Shown here in pieces: positions 35,728 through 44,187 of a stretch of DNA of 64,000 nucleotides. A program made the position numbers and the translations under genes. How positions within the stretch are numbered: position 1 is the first letter of the stretch; the number at the start of each line of letters is the position of its first letter. Source of the stretch: Nostoc punctiforme NIES-2108 (GTDB taxonomy: Bacteria > Cyanobacteriota > Cyanobacteriia > Cyanobacteriales > Nostocaceae); NCBI GenBank assembly GCA_003326195.1, contig LXQE01000158.1, forward strand, positions 61,390-125,389, in the 5' to 3' direction. The notes under the pieces are model-generated. The model had not been told where the DNA came from. It saw nothing but the letters and a program-made list of their open reading frames with translations, and ran no database searches.

Positions 35728-37608
35728 TCACCGCTTTACAGTTTCAACATCGTATTCCACTATAATTGCGGCTGATAATGCCCACCCAGCAAATTGAGAA
35801 GCATTTGTAGATAACTGATAAGTCCATTGACGATCTTCTCCCTTCTGCCAAGAACGAGGAACCCAACAAACTTGAAGGAGTTTCTGCGGTAATAACCGCT
35901 TTGCCCGGAATTTACTAATTGTATCTTTAGTTTTTAAGTCATACTCCGAAAGCTCGGCAGTAACCTTAACCGAAAATAGGGATTTTGTTGGTTGCTCACA
36001 AATTTCAATATGTTTGAACCATTCAACCTTTTCGCTGGTATTTTCTTGTGGCTCTACAAGCAACTTTCTCACACCTAATGTTGCCCCTTCTAAGCGATCC
36101 CAATTAATGATGCTGCTTTTTACACAGATGAATTGTTGTGAGGAGCGATTTTGAACTTGAGATATGACTTTTTGCCTCCTGTCGCGCAGTACTTCCTTCA
36201 GAGCCTTGGCAATTGACTTCATTGACTCAGAGCGTTCCTGTAATTCTTCCAAAGTCTGGCGAATAGCTTCTGTACCCTGCGATTTAAAATTTGCTAGGAG
36301 TTGATTCACCATTTCTGTTAGTGATTCTTTAGTTAGCGGTTCCTCGTCCGTTTTGGGAACAACGACTGCTAAAAATATCAGTTGAGCTAAACGACGACAA
36401 ATTTCCCAAGGTTTTTGTAAGGAAGATTCATCATTACTGAGTAAATATTCTCTAATTTGATCGAGTCGTACTTCAAAAGCAGGTTTGCCTAATTCTGGAT
36501 TTTGCCCGTTGACTCGAAAACGATAACTTACTTCACGCTCTACTTGATTTTTAGTCTTTTGCTCGAAAATTTGAGTTTTCCACTCAGGCCAAACAGCTAG
36601 ACAATAATAAAAGGTCGCTTTGCTAAGTTCATCTGCCAAGTCGAACTCAACTGCACTACCGAAATGAGTCATTAAATCAACCGTATAACCTTCTTCTTTA
36701 GCAGATTCAACTAGAGTGAGTATTCGATTGACGTACTCTACTAAAAGTTGGTAATCTGGGTCGTTACTTGAGCGGGAATTTTCTGCGATCGCTTCCATAA
36801 TCCGAAAGCTAATTGTCAATCGCACGCGCGACAAGGCTTCGTCGTCTAAAAAGTTTAAAAAACGCTCGATTTGGCTATCATATCGATTTTTTTCTTCTTT
36901 CAAAGTTGCGATCGATGAATTAACATCATCTTCATCGTTGTCAAGTTCGTTTTCTAAATATTCTGCGGCAGCACTGCACATTTGCTCAAAATAATCAGTA
37001 TTTTCAACTCGTTCGCGCGCACAAATAACCGTCGCCACAGACTTGTTGTCTTTAGTATCTCCAGCTTGAAATGCTAGATGTATGAGGTTGGCAGTATTGG
37101 CTATATTTTGGAAAGACGTACCTGCTTTTTTAGCAAGATGTTTGAGTTGCTTTTCAGCTTCATCTAACAGCAATGTTGATAATATACTGTCGGAAGGCAC
37201 AGCAGTATTGAGTGCTTGGTCAATAGCAACCATTAATCTGTCTATCGCACCAGGTAACTTTGTAGCATTGCCATCACTCAAACAACCTCCAACGCGCGAC
37301 CTATTACCGTATGCTGGCATCGATAAGTTTTGAATAAACCCACCGCCAGGAGCAGGTTTCAAAGCTTCTTTAAATTTAGGTTGTGCAAATAGCCGATACA
37401 TAACGGCTGAAGTACTTATTCTCAGGCGTTTATTTTGCTTCTCATCAAATTCAAACAGCTGCATCCCTCTAGGGTTTAGCTGGTCAGTATTTGCCTGATT
37501 ATTGCTAGGAGAAATAGCTTGAGCAAGTAGCTCTATGACTGTAGCGAGGTCAATAGACGGCTTAAGCGATCGCGGGTCAACGTTAGCGCCAGTACCTTGT
37601 GAAGGCAT
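35728..37608 (-). CDS. Unknown 626-residue protein of helicase island (gene A)
   Basis: First gene of the three-gene island. ATG at 37608 has a fair SD (AAAGGAAATAATT). The protein is soluble and mostly helical, with a charged coiled-coil-like stretch (IATLKEEKNRYDSQIERFLN, about residues 230-255), a second one (TLEELQERSESMKSIAKALK, ~465-485) and a beta-rich C-terminal quarter. The N-terminal part has FDEKQNKRLRISTSAVMYRL and NLSMPAYGNRSRVGGCLSDG. I do not recognise it. Its stop overlaps a GTG as GTGA, the usual sign of coupled translation with gene B. Confidence 0.65.
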   Translation of the reverse strand: MPSQGTGANVDPRSLKPSIDLATVIELLAQAISPSNNQANTDQLNPRGMQLFEFDEKQNKRLRISTSAVMYRLFAQPKFKEALKPAPGGGFIQNLSMPAYGNRSRVGGCLSDGNATKLPGAIDRLMVAIDQALNTAVPSDSILSTLLLDEAEKQLKHLAKKAGTSFQNIANTANLIHLAFQAGDTKDNKSVATVICARERVENTDYFEQMCSAAAEYLENELDNDEDDVNSSIATLKEEKNRYDSQIERFLNFLDDEALSRVRLTISFRIMEAIAENSRSSNDPDYQLLVEYVNRILTLVESAKEEGYTVDLMTHFGSAVEFDLADELSKATFYYCLAVWPEWKTQIFEQKTKNQVEREVSYRFRVNGQNPELGKPAFEVRLDQIREYLLSNDESSLQKPWEICRRLAQLIFLAVVVPKTDEEPLTKESLTEMVNQLLANFKSQGTEAIRQTLEELQERSESMKSIAKALKEVLRDRRQKVISQVQNRSSQQFICVKSSIINWDRLEGATLGVRKLLVEPQENTSEKVEWFKHIEICEQPTKSLFSVKVTAELSEYDLKTKDTISKFRAKRLLPQKLLQVCWVPRSWQKGEDRQWTYQLSTNASQFAGWALSAAIIVEYDVETVKR

Positions 37609-37820
37609 AATTATTTCCTTTGTAATTTTCAGTATTACGACTGCTTCATCTGCCTGAACTTTACAGTCTCAGCAAATGGACTCTGTATTTTTAATATCTT
37701 AAATGTGTCTAATCTGTCAAGATGGGTATATTTTACGTTTCTAATACTTTTTTTAAGAACTATTACACAAGCAATTCAGTCCTATGTTTATGTATTTTCT
37801 TGAATAAGAAAATTAATCGA

Positions 37821-38396
37821 TTAGGGTAATCCAGCCCGTTGAAAGATTGTGTGAGGAGTAATTTCCAATTCTGGTAGCAAATCATCAGTAATTATTTGAT
37901 GAGATCGATAAGTAATCGGTAAAGAAAATGGCGCAAATACAGTTACAGTTCTAGCTTTTGTATCAACCACCCAAACACGATAAACGCCAGCTTTCAGATA
38001 ATCAGTTGCTTTTTCGGCAATTTCACCAAAAGTTTGACTAGGTGAAATGATTTCGATGACTAATTCAGGTGCGACAGGACAAGCTTCGTCTAATAGCCAA
38101 TCAGCAGGAAGACGGTTATGAGAAATATAGGTAAGATCGGCTATAGGCATCCAATCTTGTTGATTTATTGTTAGTTTAATTGCCCATTCAATCACAACCC
38201 GACCCTTTGCTTGTGCCCATTCAGACAATAGTATAAATAAAGCACCAGTAGTCGAGCTATGAAAAAATTTTGGTGACATTTCATTATCTTTATACTTGGG
38301 TACAGCTTCACCGTTAACAAACTCGTATGTAATATCTCCTTCGGGAAGTGCGAGAAATTCTTTTAGGGTGAGGCGTTGATTAGAAGACTGAACCAT
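37821..38396 (-). CDS. Uma2-family (DUF820) putative endonuclease
   Basis: The 191-residue PD-(D/E)XK-like protein has TLKEFLALPEGDITYEFVNG, PIADLTYISHNRLPADWLLD with the catalytic Asp, PELVIEIISPSQTFGEIAEK with the Glu, and KAGVYRVWVVDTKARTVTVF. The family is very expanded in filamentous cyanobacteria; its biological role is unsettled. It lies just upstream of the helicase island on the same strand, 212 bp from gene A, so it may or may not belong with it. Confidence 0.88.
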   Translation of the reverse strand: MVQSSNQRLTLKEFLALPEGDITYEFVNGEAVPKYKDNEMSPKFFHSSTTGALFILLSEWAQAKGRVVIEWAIKLTINQQDWMPIADLTYISHNRLPADWLLDEACPVAPELVIEIISPSQTFGEIAEKATDYLKAGVYRVWVVDTKARTVTVFAPFSLPITYRSHQIITDDLLPELEITPHTIFQRAGLP

Positions 38397-38624
38397 AGGT
38401 GTTATGTGGGTAAAAGATGCTTACTTTTAGTTTAGGCGATCGCCAATATTAGAGACTAAGCCCACTTAATCATTATTTCCAACATTTTCGACAGTGCTAA
38501 CTGTGGGGGATGTAAGCATATAAATTACACAAGTCAATATTATTCCTCATGGTCTTGAAGTAAACCAAGGCTTATGCAAAACTTGAGATCCTTCGCTTCT
38601 AGCCTACTTTTAAGGAATTGATCA

Positions 38625-40145
38625 ATGGCGCGTCTAGCCCTGCTGAGTGTATCTAATAAAACTGGTATAATTGACCTAGCCCGTAGCTTGGTTGAAGAAT
38701 TCGACTTTGATTTAATCAGCAGTGGGGGAACAGCCCAAGCCCTCAAAGATGCGGGACTCCCTGTTACGAAAGTTGCAGATTACACAGGTTCTCCAGAAAT
38801 TTTAGGTGGCCGAGTCAAAACTCTACATCCCCGAATTCATGGCGGAATTTTGGCGCGGCGAGATGTTCCCCAAGATATTACAGATTTAGAAAATAACCAA
38901 ATTCGCCCGATTGATTTAGTGGTGGTGAATCTATATCCTTTTGAGGAAACGATCGCTAAACCAGGGGTAACATTATTAGAGGCTGTTGAACAAATTGATA
39001 TCGGTGGGCCAGCTATGCTGCGGGCATCATCGAAAAACTTTGCTCATCTCACTGTATTATGCGATCCAGCACAGTATGAGGAGTATTTGGAGGAATTACG
39101 CCAAAATAACGGCGTAGCATCCCTAGAGTTTCGGCAAAAGGCGGCATTAAAAGGATTTTCGCATACTGCTAGTTACGATCGCGCGATCGCATCTTACCTA
39201 GCAGAAGCAGAGCAGTACACCCTGAACGGCACACAATTGCAATCTCTGCGTTACGGCGAGAATCCCCATCAACCCGCCACCTGGTATCAAACTGGTACTA
39301 CCCCAACAGGATGGACAGCCGCAACGAAATTGCAAGGCAAAGAACTTAGTTACAATAACTTAGTTGATTTAGAAGCCGCACGCCGAATTATTGCTGAATT
39401 CACTGATACTCCAGCAGCAACGATTATCAAACATACAAATCCCTGTGGTACGGCATTGGGAAGTACAATTTCCGAAGCTTATCAAAAAGCTTTTAATGCT
39501 GATTCGACTTCTGCTTTTGGTGGTATTGTGGCACTCAACCGTCCGATTGATGCGGCTACGGCTAGCGAGTTAACCAAAACATTTTTAGAATGCGTGGTTG
39601 CACCAAGTTGTGATGCGGAAGCTCAAGAAATCCTGGCCAAAAAATCTAACGTGCGGGTTTTGACTCTAGCTGATTTAAGCAGTGGCCCTAAAGATACAGT
39701 AAAAGCGATCGCAGGTGGTTTCCTTGTCCAAGCTAGCGATGATGTGATTGCTGATGCCAGTCAATGGCAAGTTGTAACTGAACGTCAACCCACTGAGAGC
39801 GAATTAGCCGAACTGTTGTTTGCATGGAAAATTTGCAAACACGTGAAATCTAATGCCATTGTTGTAACTAGCGATCGCACTACAGTAGGAGTAGGTGCTG
39901 GTCAAATGAACCGTGTTGGCTCTGTTAAAATTGCCCTAGAACAAGCTGGAGAAAAAGCCAAAGGTGCAACTTTAGCCAGCGATGGATTCTTCCCCTTTGA
40001 TGATTCAGTCAAAACAGCCGCAGCCGCAGGAATTACAGCCATTGTCCAACCTGGGGGAAGTTTGCGCGATAAAGATTCAATCAAAGCTGCTAACGAACTG
40101 GGTTTGCTGATGGTCTTAACTGGTGTACGTCACTTTTTACACTAA
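38625..40145 (+). CDS. purH: Bifunctional AICAR formyltransferase / IMP cyclohydrolase
   Basis: The 506-residue protein has the IMP cyclohydrolase domain (ALLSVSNKTGIIDLARSLVE, GGRVKTLHPRIHGGILARRD) and the AICAR transformylase domain (LRYGENPHQPATWYQ, IKHTNPCGTALGSTI with the catalytic Lys-His, NADSTSAFGGIVALNRPID, GAGQMNRVGSVKIAL). It performs the last two steps of IMP synthesis. Length is typical. Two small-RNA-like units follow it. Confidence 0.97.
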   Translation: MARLALLSVSNKTGIIDLARSLVEEFDFDLISSGGTAQALKDAGLPVTKVADYTGSPEILGGRVKTLHPRIHGGILARRDVPQDITDLENNQIRPIDLVVVNLYPFEETIAKPGVTLLEAVEQIDIGGPAMLRASSKNFAHLTVLCDPAQYEEYLEELRQNNGVASLEFRQKAALKGFSHTASYDRAIASYLAEAEQYTLNGTQLQSLRYGENPHQPATWYQTGTTPTGWTAATKLQGKELSYNNLVDLEAARRIIAEFTDTPAATIIKHTNPCGTALGSTISEAYQKAFNADSTSAFGGIVALNRPIDAATASELTKTFLECVVAPSCDAEAQEILAKKSNVRVLTLADLSSGPKDTVKAIAGGFLVQASDDVIADASQWQVVTERQPTESELAELLFAWKICKHVKSNAIVVTSDRTTVGVGAGQMNRVGSVKIALEQAGEKAKGATLASDGFFPFDDSVKTAAAAGITAIVQPGGSLRDKDSIKAANELGLLMVLTGVRHFLH

Positions 40146-40227
40146 ATTATTGACCGTAAGGTGTGCAGTTTAAAAAGTGTCACATAATTTACTTGCTTTT
40201 GCATTGGACTAGTGATATATTTTAGTC

Positions 40228-40298
40228 GTGTGTGAGGAGCAAGTTAAAAATAAAAAGCGCCTGGGGTGGAAACACGGCAACACTCCCAAGCGCTTTTT
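40228..40298 (+). ncRNA. Small RNA candidate, Yfr2-like, copy 1
   Basis: A sigma-70-type promoter (TTGCTT at 40193, 17-bp spacer, TATATT at 40216) precedes gtgtgtgaggagcaagtta, an A-rich link, then a hairpin (agcgcctggg / cccaagcgct) whose loop region holds GTGGAAACACGGCAACACT, ending in a T-run. The same layout occurs at 40388 and, inverted, at 52780, with stem changes that keep pairing. The GGAAACA loop recalls the cyanobacterial Yfr2 RNA family (from memory). The 5' segment GUGUGAGGAG is complementary to the conserved core of Yfr1. Confidence 0.75.
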
Positions 40299-40387
40299 AA
40301 TTGGTCAGAAATTGGATTGCCAGTGCGGTTTTAGAATTGTCACTCAATATACTTGCCATCTGATAGAAGTAGTGATATTATCTATTT

Positions 40388-40458
40388 GTGTGTGAGGAGC
40401 AAGTTAAGAATAAAAAATGTCTGGGGTGGAAACACGGCAACACTCCCAGGCATTTTTT
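40388..40458 (+). ncRNA. Small RNA candidate, Yfr2-like, copy 2
   Basis: A tandem copy 160 bp after copy 1. Promoter TTGCCA (40353), 17-bp spacer, TATTAT (40376). The stem is aatgtctggg / cccaggcatt, which differs from copy 1 at several base pairs on both sides while still pairing; the loop is unchanged. It ends in six T. An upstream block (cagtgcggttttagaattgt at 40321) is shared with the other two copies. Confidence 0.75.
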
Positions 40459-40511
40459 AATTTATATATAAAAATTATAGAAATTAACCCTTCCAAAATA
40501 ATTTCATATTT

Positions 40512-41021
40512 TTACTTCCAGTTAAAGACACGAATATTGTTAAAGTTAATCACGTCAACTTCTACACTCTGAACATAACTTGCTAGCTTGAAGTCATCAG
40601 TTAGTACAAGATACTTCCCTTTAGATAAAGTCAGGATTCCACTGTCAGTAAGTCCGAACTTGACAAATTTTTCAGTATTAACCGCATCTAAACTATTTAC
40701 GTAGTATTCATCCAAAAGAGCAACATTTTTAACAAATTGAGCAAATATTGCAAAGCACTGAGAACGTTCCGGTTCACCAAGTTGATTTGCGAGGCTATTA
40801 ACTTCTGTCAGAATATTCGGAGTTGTTACAAGCTTTTGAAAGCGTGCAATAAATTCTAGCAGAAGCTCATAATCTTCTGGTATAAATTGCTGGGTTCGAT
40901 TAAATTTAGTTATTCGTTCTTGATTGACGCTCCCAACTAAAAAGAGAAGCAGAATATTTGTATCAATTAAAACCCCTTTTTGGCAATAACGACGAACAAG
41001 GGAAGCAATCAAATCTTTCAT
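40512..41021 (-). CDS. PIN-domain-like protein
   Basis: The 169-residue protein has acidic residues where PIN ribonucleases carry them: VLIDTNILLLFLVG (Asp ~20), LTEVNSLA (Glu), FGLTDSGIL (Asp), YLVLTDDFKLA (Asp). PIN proteins are metal-dependent RNases, often toxins. Its start overlaps the stop of the upstream 99-residue gene by four bases (ATGA), so the two form one unit resembling a toxin-antitoxin pair; the partner does not look like a known antitoxin. Confidence 0.78.
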   Translation of the reverse strand: MKDLIASLVRRYCQKGVLIDTNILLLFLVGSVNQERITKFNRTQQFIPEDYELLLEFIARFQKLVTTPNILTEVNSLANQLGEPERSQCFAIFAQFVKNVALLDEYYVNSLDAVNTEKFVKFGLTDSGILTLSKGKYLVLTDDFKLASYVQSVEVDVINFNNIRVFNWK

Positions 41022-41317
41022 ACTTGTCTAATTTTCATTGCTTCTACTTCGCCAGTTTGAGAATTCACTTTAAAAAGTTTATATTCTCGTTCATACAACA
41101 CAGGGGTTGAAGTAAGAGAGGGAGGAATTAAATCTTCCAATCGGCTTTTAGGAGGTTTTTTAGGAATATCAAACCCTAAAGTAATCAACCAGAAGCTTTT
41201 ATCCTCAGAAAGTTCAACTTCTTCCAGTCTCAAATCTCCTAATGAAGAACCCATTATATCTTGTATGGATTTTATATATTGATATGCAGCATTTACTGCT
41301 GTTTTGACATCAATCAT
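41018..41317 (-). CDS. Unknown small protein paired with the PIN gene
   Basis: The 99-residue protein begins MIDVKTAVNAAYQYIKSIQD and has a likely helix-then-beta-sheet layout (FWLITLGFDIP, EREYKLFKVNSQTGEVEAMK, the last recalling PepSY-type sheets). There is no DNA-binding motif. Overlap ATGA with the PIN gene implies coupled translation. Upstream aattatgatagggagcaact supplies GGAG as SD. It may neutralise the PIN protein or be its cofactor; unproven. Confidence 0.7.
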   Translation of the reverse strand: MIDVKTAVNAAYQYIKSIQDIMGSSLGDLRLEEVELSEDKSFWLITLGFDIPKKPPKSRLEDLIPPSLTSTPVLYEREYKLFKVNSQTGEVEAMKIRQV

Positions 41318-41459
41318 AATCTGAGTTGCTCCCTATCATAATTTGCTAATTTCATACTTTATCATAGTAATTTAATCTAATTTTTTGGTAATTGGCTAAC
41401 ACATAAGTAACAATATATACTTTATATATTATTTATTTATTCATTTTTTTTCATAAAAA

Positions 41460-41987
41460 TCAATTGATTAAATCTGAATTGTGTGAAATATTTTGCAAAA
41501 AATCTCTAACTTCTATTGGTTTGCGGAGAATAATAACTTGCTGATTTGGTGTTAATTGACTAAGTTTTTCTAAAATTCCAGGACGACAAATAATTGGGTA
41601 TGACCAGATATATTTGAGAAATTCCCAATTCAATCTTTCAGGACAATCTGATGCCATGTCAGGACTGGATTGTCCTGCATACATGAAGCGACGTTTAATC
41701 ACTCACGACAAACATAAAAGCCGGGGAAAATCCAAAAAAATTACCGTGTCTGCAACCGACAAACGAACATCGAGAGTACCGCCATAATTACCATCCATAA
41801 TCCAAGATTCTCGTAGGGTAAGGTCTTGGATTATGCTCTGCCATTCAGCTTTTGGAGTCTCAACCCAACCAGGATTCCAGTACCAAGCATCCAAGTGAAT
41901 CACTTCTAAACCTAAGATGATTCCGAGTTCGCTGGCTAGGGTAGATTTACCAGCACCTCCAGAACCAATGATTAAGATTTTCTTCAC
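41460..41987 (-). pseudogene. P-loop kinase / topology-modulation-like gene with an in-frame TGA
   Basis: ATG at 41987 encodes MKKILIIGSGGAGKSTLASE (Walker A) and HLDAWYWNPGWVETPKAEWQ, typical of small AAA/FlaR-like kinases. After 94 residues (VIFLDFPRLLCLS) there is a TGA at 41705-41703, and the same frame then continues for 80 residues (IKRRFMYAGQSSPDMASDCP, PNQQVIILRKPIEVRDFL). Relatives read LCLWRVIKRR here, so CGA to TGA plus a Trp-to-Ser change explains the break. Full length would be about 175 residues. Confidence 0.8.
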
Positions 41988-42116
41988 CTTAGATGTGCGT
42001 CTCCCTTTTCAAGCTCAAGAGGTAAGCATTGCTCACCCAAATAACCGTCTTCAGAGCAACTCAATACGCCGCTACAATAGTACCACTACAAGGATTATGC
42101 TCAAATTATTGATATT

Positions 42117-43592
42117 ATGACCACTGCTACGACTGTAAAAACTGAGTATGAAGCGATTATTGGTTTAGAAACCCATTGTCAGCTGAGTACTAATACCAAG
42201 ATTTTCTCTAATAGCTCTACGGCATTCGGCTCTGACCCCAATACTAACATTGACCCGGTTTGTATGGGTTTACCTGGGGTCTTACCTGTACTCAATGAAA
42301 AAGTATTAGAATACGCCGTCAAAGCTGGTTTAGCACTAAATTGTCAAATTGCTAAATATAGTAAATTTGACCGTAAACAGTATTTTTATCCAGATTTACC
42401 CAAAAATTACCAAATTTCTCAATACGATCTACCGATCGCAGAACATGGTTGGTTAGAAATTGAGTTGGTAGATGCTGAGGGTAATCCGATTCGCAAACGC
42501 ATTGGCATTACGCGTCTGCACATGGAAGAAGATGCGGGAAAATTGGTACACGCTGGTAGCGATCGCCTCTCTGGTTCTTCCTATTCTCTGGTAGACTACA
42601 ATCGCGCAGGTATCCCGTTAGTAGAAATTGTTTCAGAACCGGATCTGCGTTCTGGAGTAGAAGCTGCTGAATATGCCGAAGAGTTGCGCCGGATTGTCCG
42701 GTATCTCGGCGTGAGTGACGGCAACATGGAACAAGGATCTCTGCGCTGCGATGTCAACATTTCTGTGCGTCCAGTGGGAAGAGAGGAGTTTGGCACCAAA
42801 GTAGAAATTAAAAACATGAACTCCTTTAGCGCCATCCAACGGGCGATTGACTACGAAATTGAACGCCAAATTGCCGCCATCGAAGCAGGCGATCGCATCA
42901 TCCAAGAAACTCGGCTGTGGCAAGAAGGCGCTCAATGCACAAGTAGTATGCGCGTGAAAGAAGGTTCTAGCGATTATCGCTACTTCCCGGAACCAGATTT
43001 AGCACCAATTGAGGTGTCAAATGCACAATTAGAGCAATGGCGTAGCGAACTACCAGAATTACCAGCCCAAAAACGCCATCATTATGAAAGTGAATTGGGG
43101 CTTTCTCCTTACGATGCGCGAGTGTTAACAGAAGATCGTTCAATCGCCGAATATTTTGAAACTGCGATCGCATCTGGAGCAAATGCCAAAGCTGCTGCAA
43201 ACTGGATTACTCAAGATATTGCAGCCCACCTCAATAAGCAAAAACTCACTATTAGTCAAATCGGACTGACTCCCACCAATTTAGCAGATATCATCGCTCG
43301 CATTGAAACGGGCAAAATTAGCAATGCTCAAGCTAAACAAAAGTTGCCAGATTTGCTTAGTGGTATTTCTCCTGAAAAAGCCTTTGCAGGCCAAGAGTTA
43401 ATCACCGATCCTAGTGTACTGGAACCGATTGTTGATGAAGTCATAGCCGCCAATCCCAAAGAACTAGAAAAGTATCGCAACGGTAACACTAACCTCAAAG
43501 GCTTCTTTGTCGGACAAGTTCTGAAAAAGACAGACAAACGTGCCGATCCTAAGCTGACTAACGAATTGGTCGAGAAAAAACTGAACGCCTAG
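42117..43592 (+). CDS. gatB: Asp/Glu-tRNA amidotransferase subunit B
   Basis: The 491-residue protein has the GatB signature YEAIIGLETHCQLSTNTKIF, then DPVCMGLPGVLPVLN, KFDRKQYFYPDLPKNYQISQ, RLHMEEDAGKLVH, YRYFPEPDLAPIEV and a C-terminal YqeY-like domain (DPSVLEPIVDEVIAANPKEL). With GatA and GatC it converts Glu-tRNA(Gln) to Gln-tRNA(Gln), which cyanobacteria need because they lack GlnRS. It is divergent from the kinase pseudogene. Confidence 0.97.
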   Translation: MTTATTVKTEYEAIIGLETHCQLSTNTKIFSNSSTAFGSDPNTNIDPVCMGLPGVLPVLNEKVLEYAVKAGLALNCQIAKYSKFDRKQYFYPDLPKNYQISQYDLPIAEHGWLEIELVDAEGNPIRKRIGITRLHMEEDAGKLVHAGSDRLSGSSYSLVDYNRAGIPLVEIVSEPDLRSGVEAAEYAEELRRIVRYLGVSDGNMEQGSLRCDVNISVRPVGREEFGTKVEIKNMNSFSAIQRAIDYEIERQIAAIEAGDRIIQETRLWQEGAQCTSSMRVKEGSSDYRYFPEPDLAPIEVSNAQLEQWRSELPELPAQKRHHYESELGLSPYDARVLTEDRSIAEYFETAIASGANAKAAANWITQDIAAHLNKQKLTISQIGLTPTNLADIIARIETGKISNAQAKQKLPDLLSGISPEKAFAGQELITDPSVLEPIVDEVIAANPKELEKYRNGNTNLKGFFVGQVLKKTDKRADPKLTNELVEKKLNA

Positions 43593-43619
43593 TGAGCTTG
43601 TCAAGCTAACTTTGTTGGG

Positions 43620-43690
43620 TGAGGAAGTAGGAGGAGCAGAGGGGCAGAGGGGCAAAGGGGCAAAGGGGAAATAACCAATGCCCAATTCCC
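43620..43690. repeat. G-rich low-complexity repeat after gatB
   Basis: gaggaagtaggaggagcaga is followed by runs of GGGGCAGA and GGGGCAAA units, the same repeat class as inside the sensor kinase at 58755-58860. Confidence 0.65.
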
Positions 43691-43775
43691 CAACTAAGTA
43701 TTTTCCCGGTCTTGCTTCACACAATCTTCATATAAAAGCTGGTGACAACCCTCATACGTAAAATGATATGCTGTG

Positions 43776-43829
43776 GTAAGTAGATGCACCCTGATGATCT
43801 GGAGAGCTGCCTAAGTAGCTCTCTTTTTT
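43776..43829 (+). ncRNA. Small terminated RNA candidate (second family), copy 1
   Basis: gtaagtagatgcaccctgat then gatctggagag leads into a hairpin (GAGAGCT 43802-43808 / AGCTCTC 43817-43823) with a T-run. A plausible promoter has TATGCT at 43767. A near-copy follows at 43926. It could be a small RNA or a terminator with a conserved leader. Confidence 0.55.
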
Positions 43830-43925
43830 ATTTTATTTTCGTGGTATTTACGGATAAAATTTAAAAATTTTTAGAAATAATCTCAATAAATAAGTATTAA
43901 CCCTTAAAAAGTAAATCAGAGAGAT

Positions 43926-43982
43926 TAGTAAGCAGATGTATCCTGACGATCTAGAGAGTGGCCCAAGTGGCTCTCCTTTTTT
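43926..43982 (+). ncRNA. Small terminated RNA candidate (second family), copy 2
   Basis: gtaagcagatgtatcctgac is followed by gatctagagag, then the hairpin GAGAG/CTCTC around tggcccaagtgg and a T-run. It matches copy 1 at about three of four positions, with loop and stem changes but hairpin kept. Upstream, aacccttaaaaagtaaat also matches copy 1's aaccctcatacgtaaaat, so the duplicated unit includes the promoter region. Confidence 0.55.
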
Positions 43983-44187
43983 GTTTTGGTTTTTCGTCAT
44001 AAGAAAGGTAAAAACAATTATGCCAATCGCCAACTGGTGCATTATTATTGCCATCAGCAAATAAACTCACACTAAAAGGGAGTGGGGAGTAGGGGGAAAC
44101 TAATAACTCTTAACTCGTAACTCCTAACTCAGCACTTTTGTAAAGTACAAATTGACCTATCCAACCTGATAGTTGTAAGGAAAAATA

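Noticed and set aside
30467..37608. Direct assignment to pPIWI-RE, BREX or DISARM
   Set aside because: No methylase, PglZ-like or clear PIWI signature with paired Arg/Glu is visible, and the helicase motifs do not match DinG closely by eye. Only a general resemblance is claimed.
40228..40298. The small RNAs being Yfr1 itself
   Set aside because: The near-match to the Yfr1 core is on the strand opposite to the promoter-terminator direction; the transcript carries the complement, not the core.
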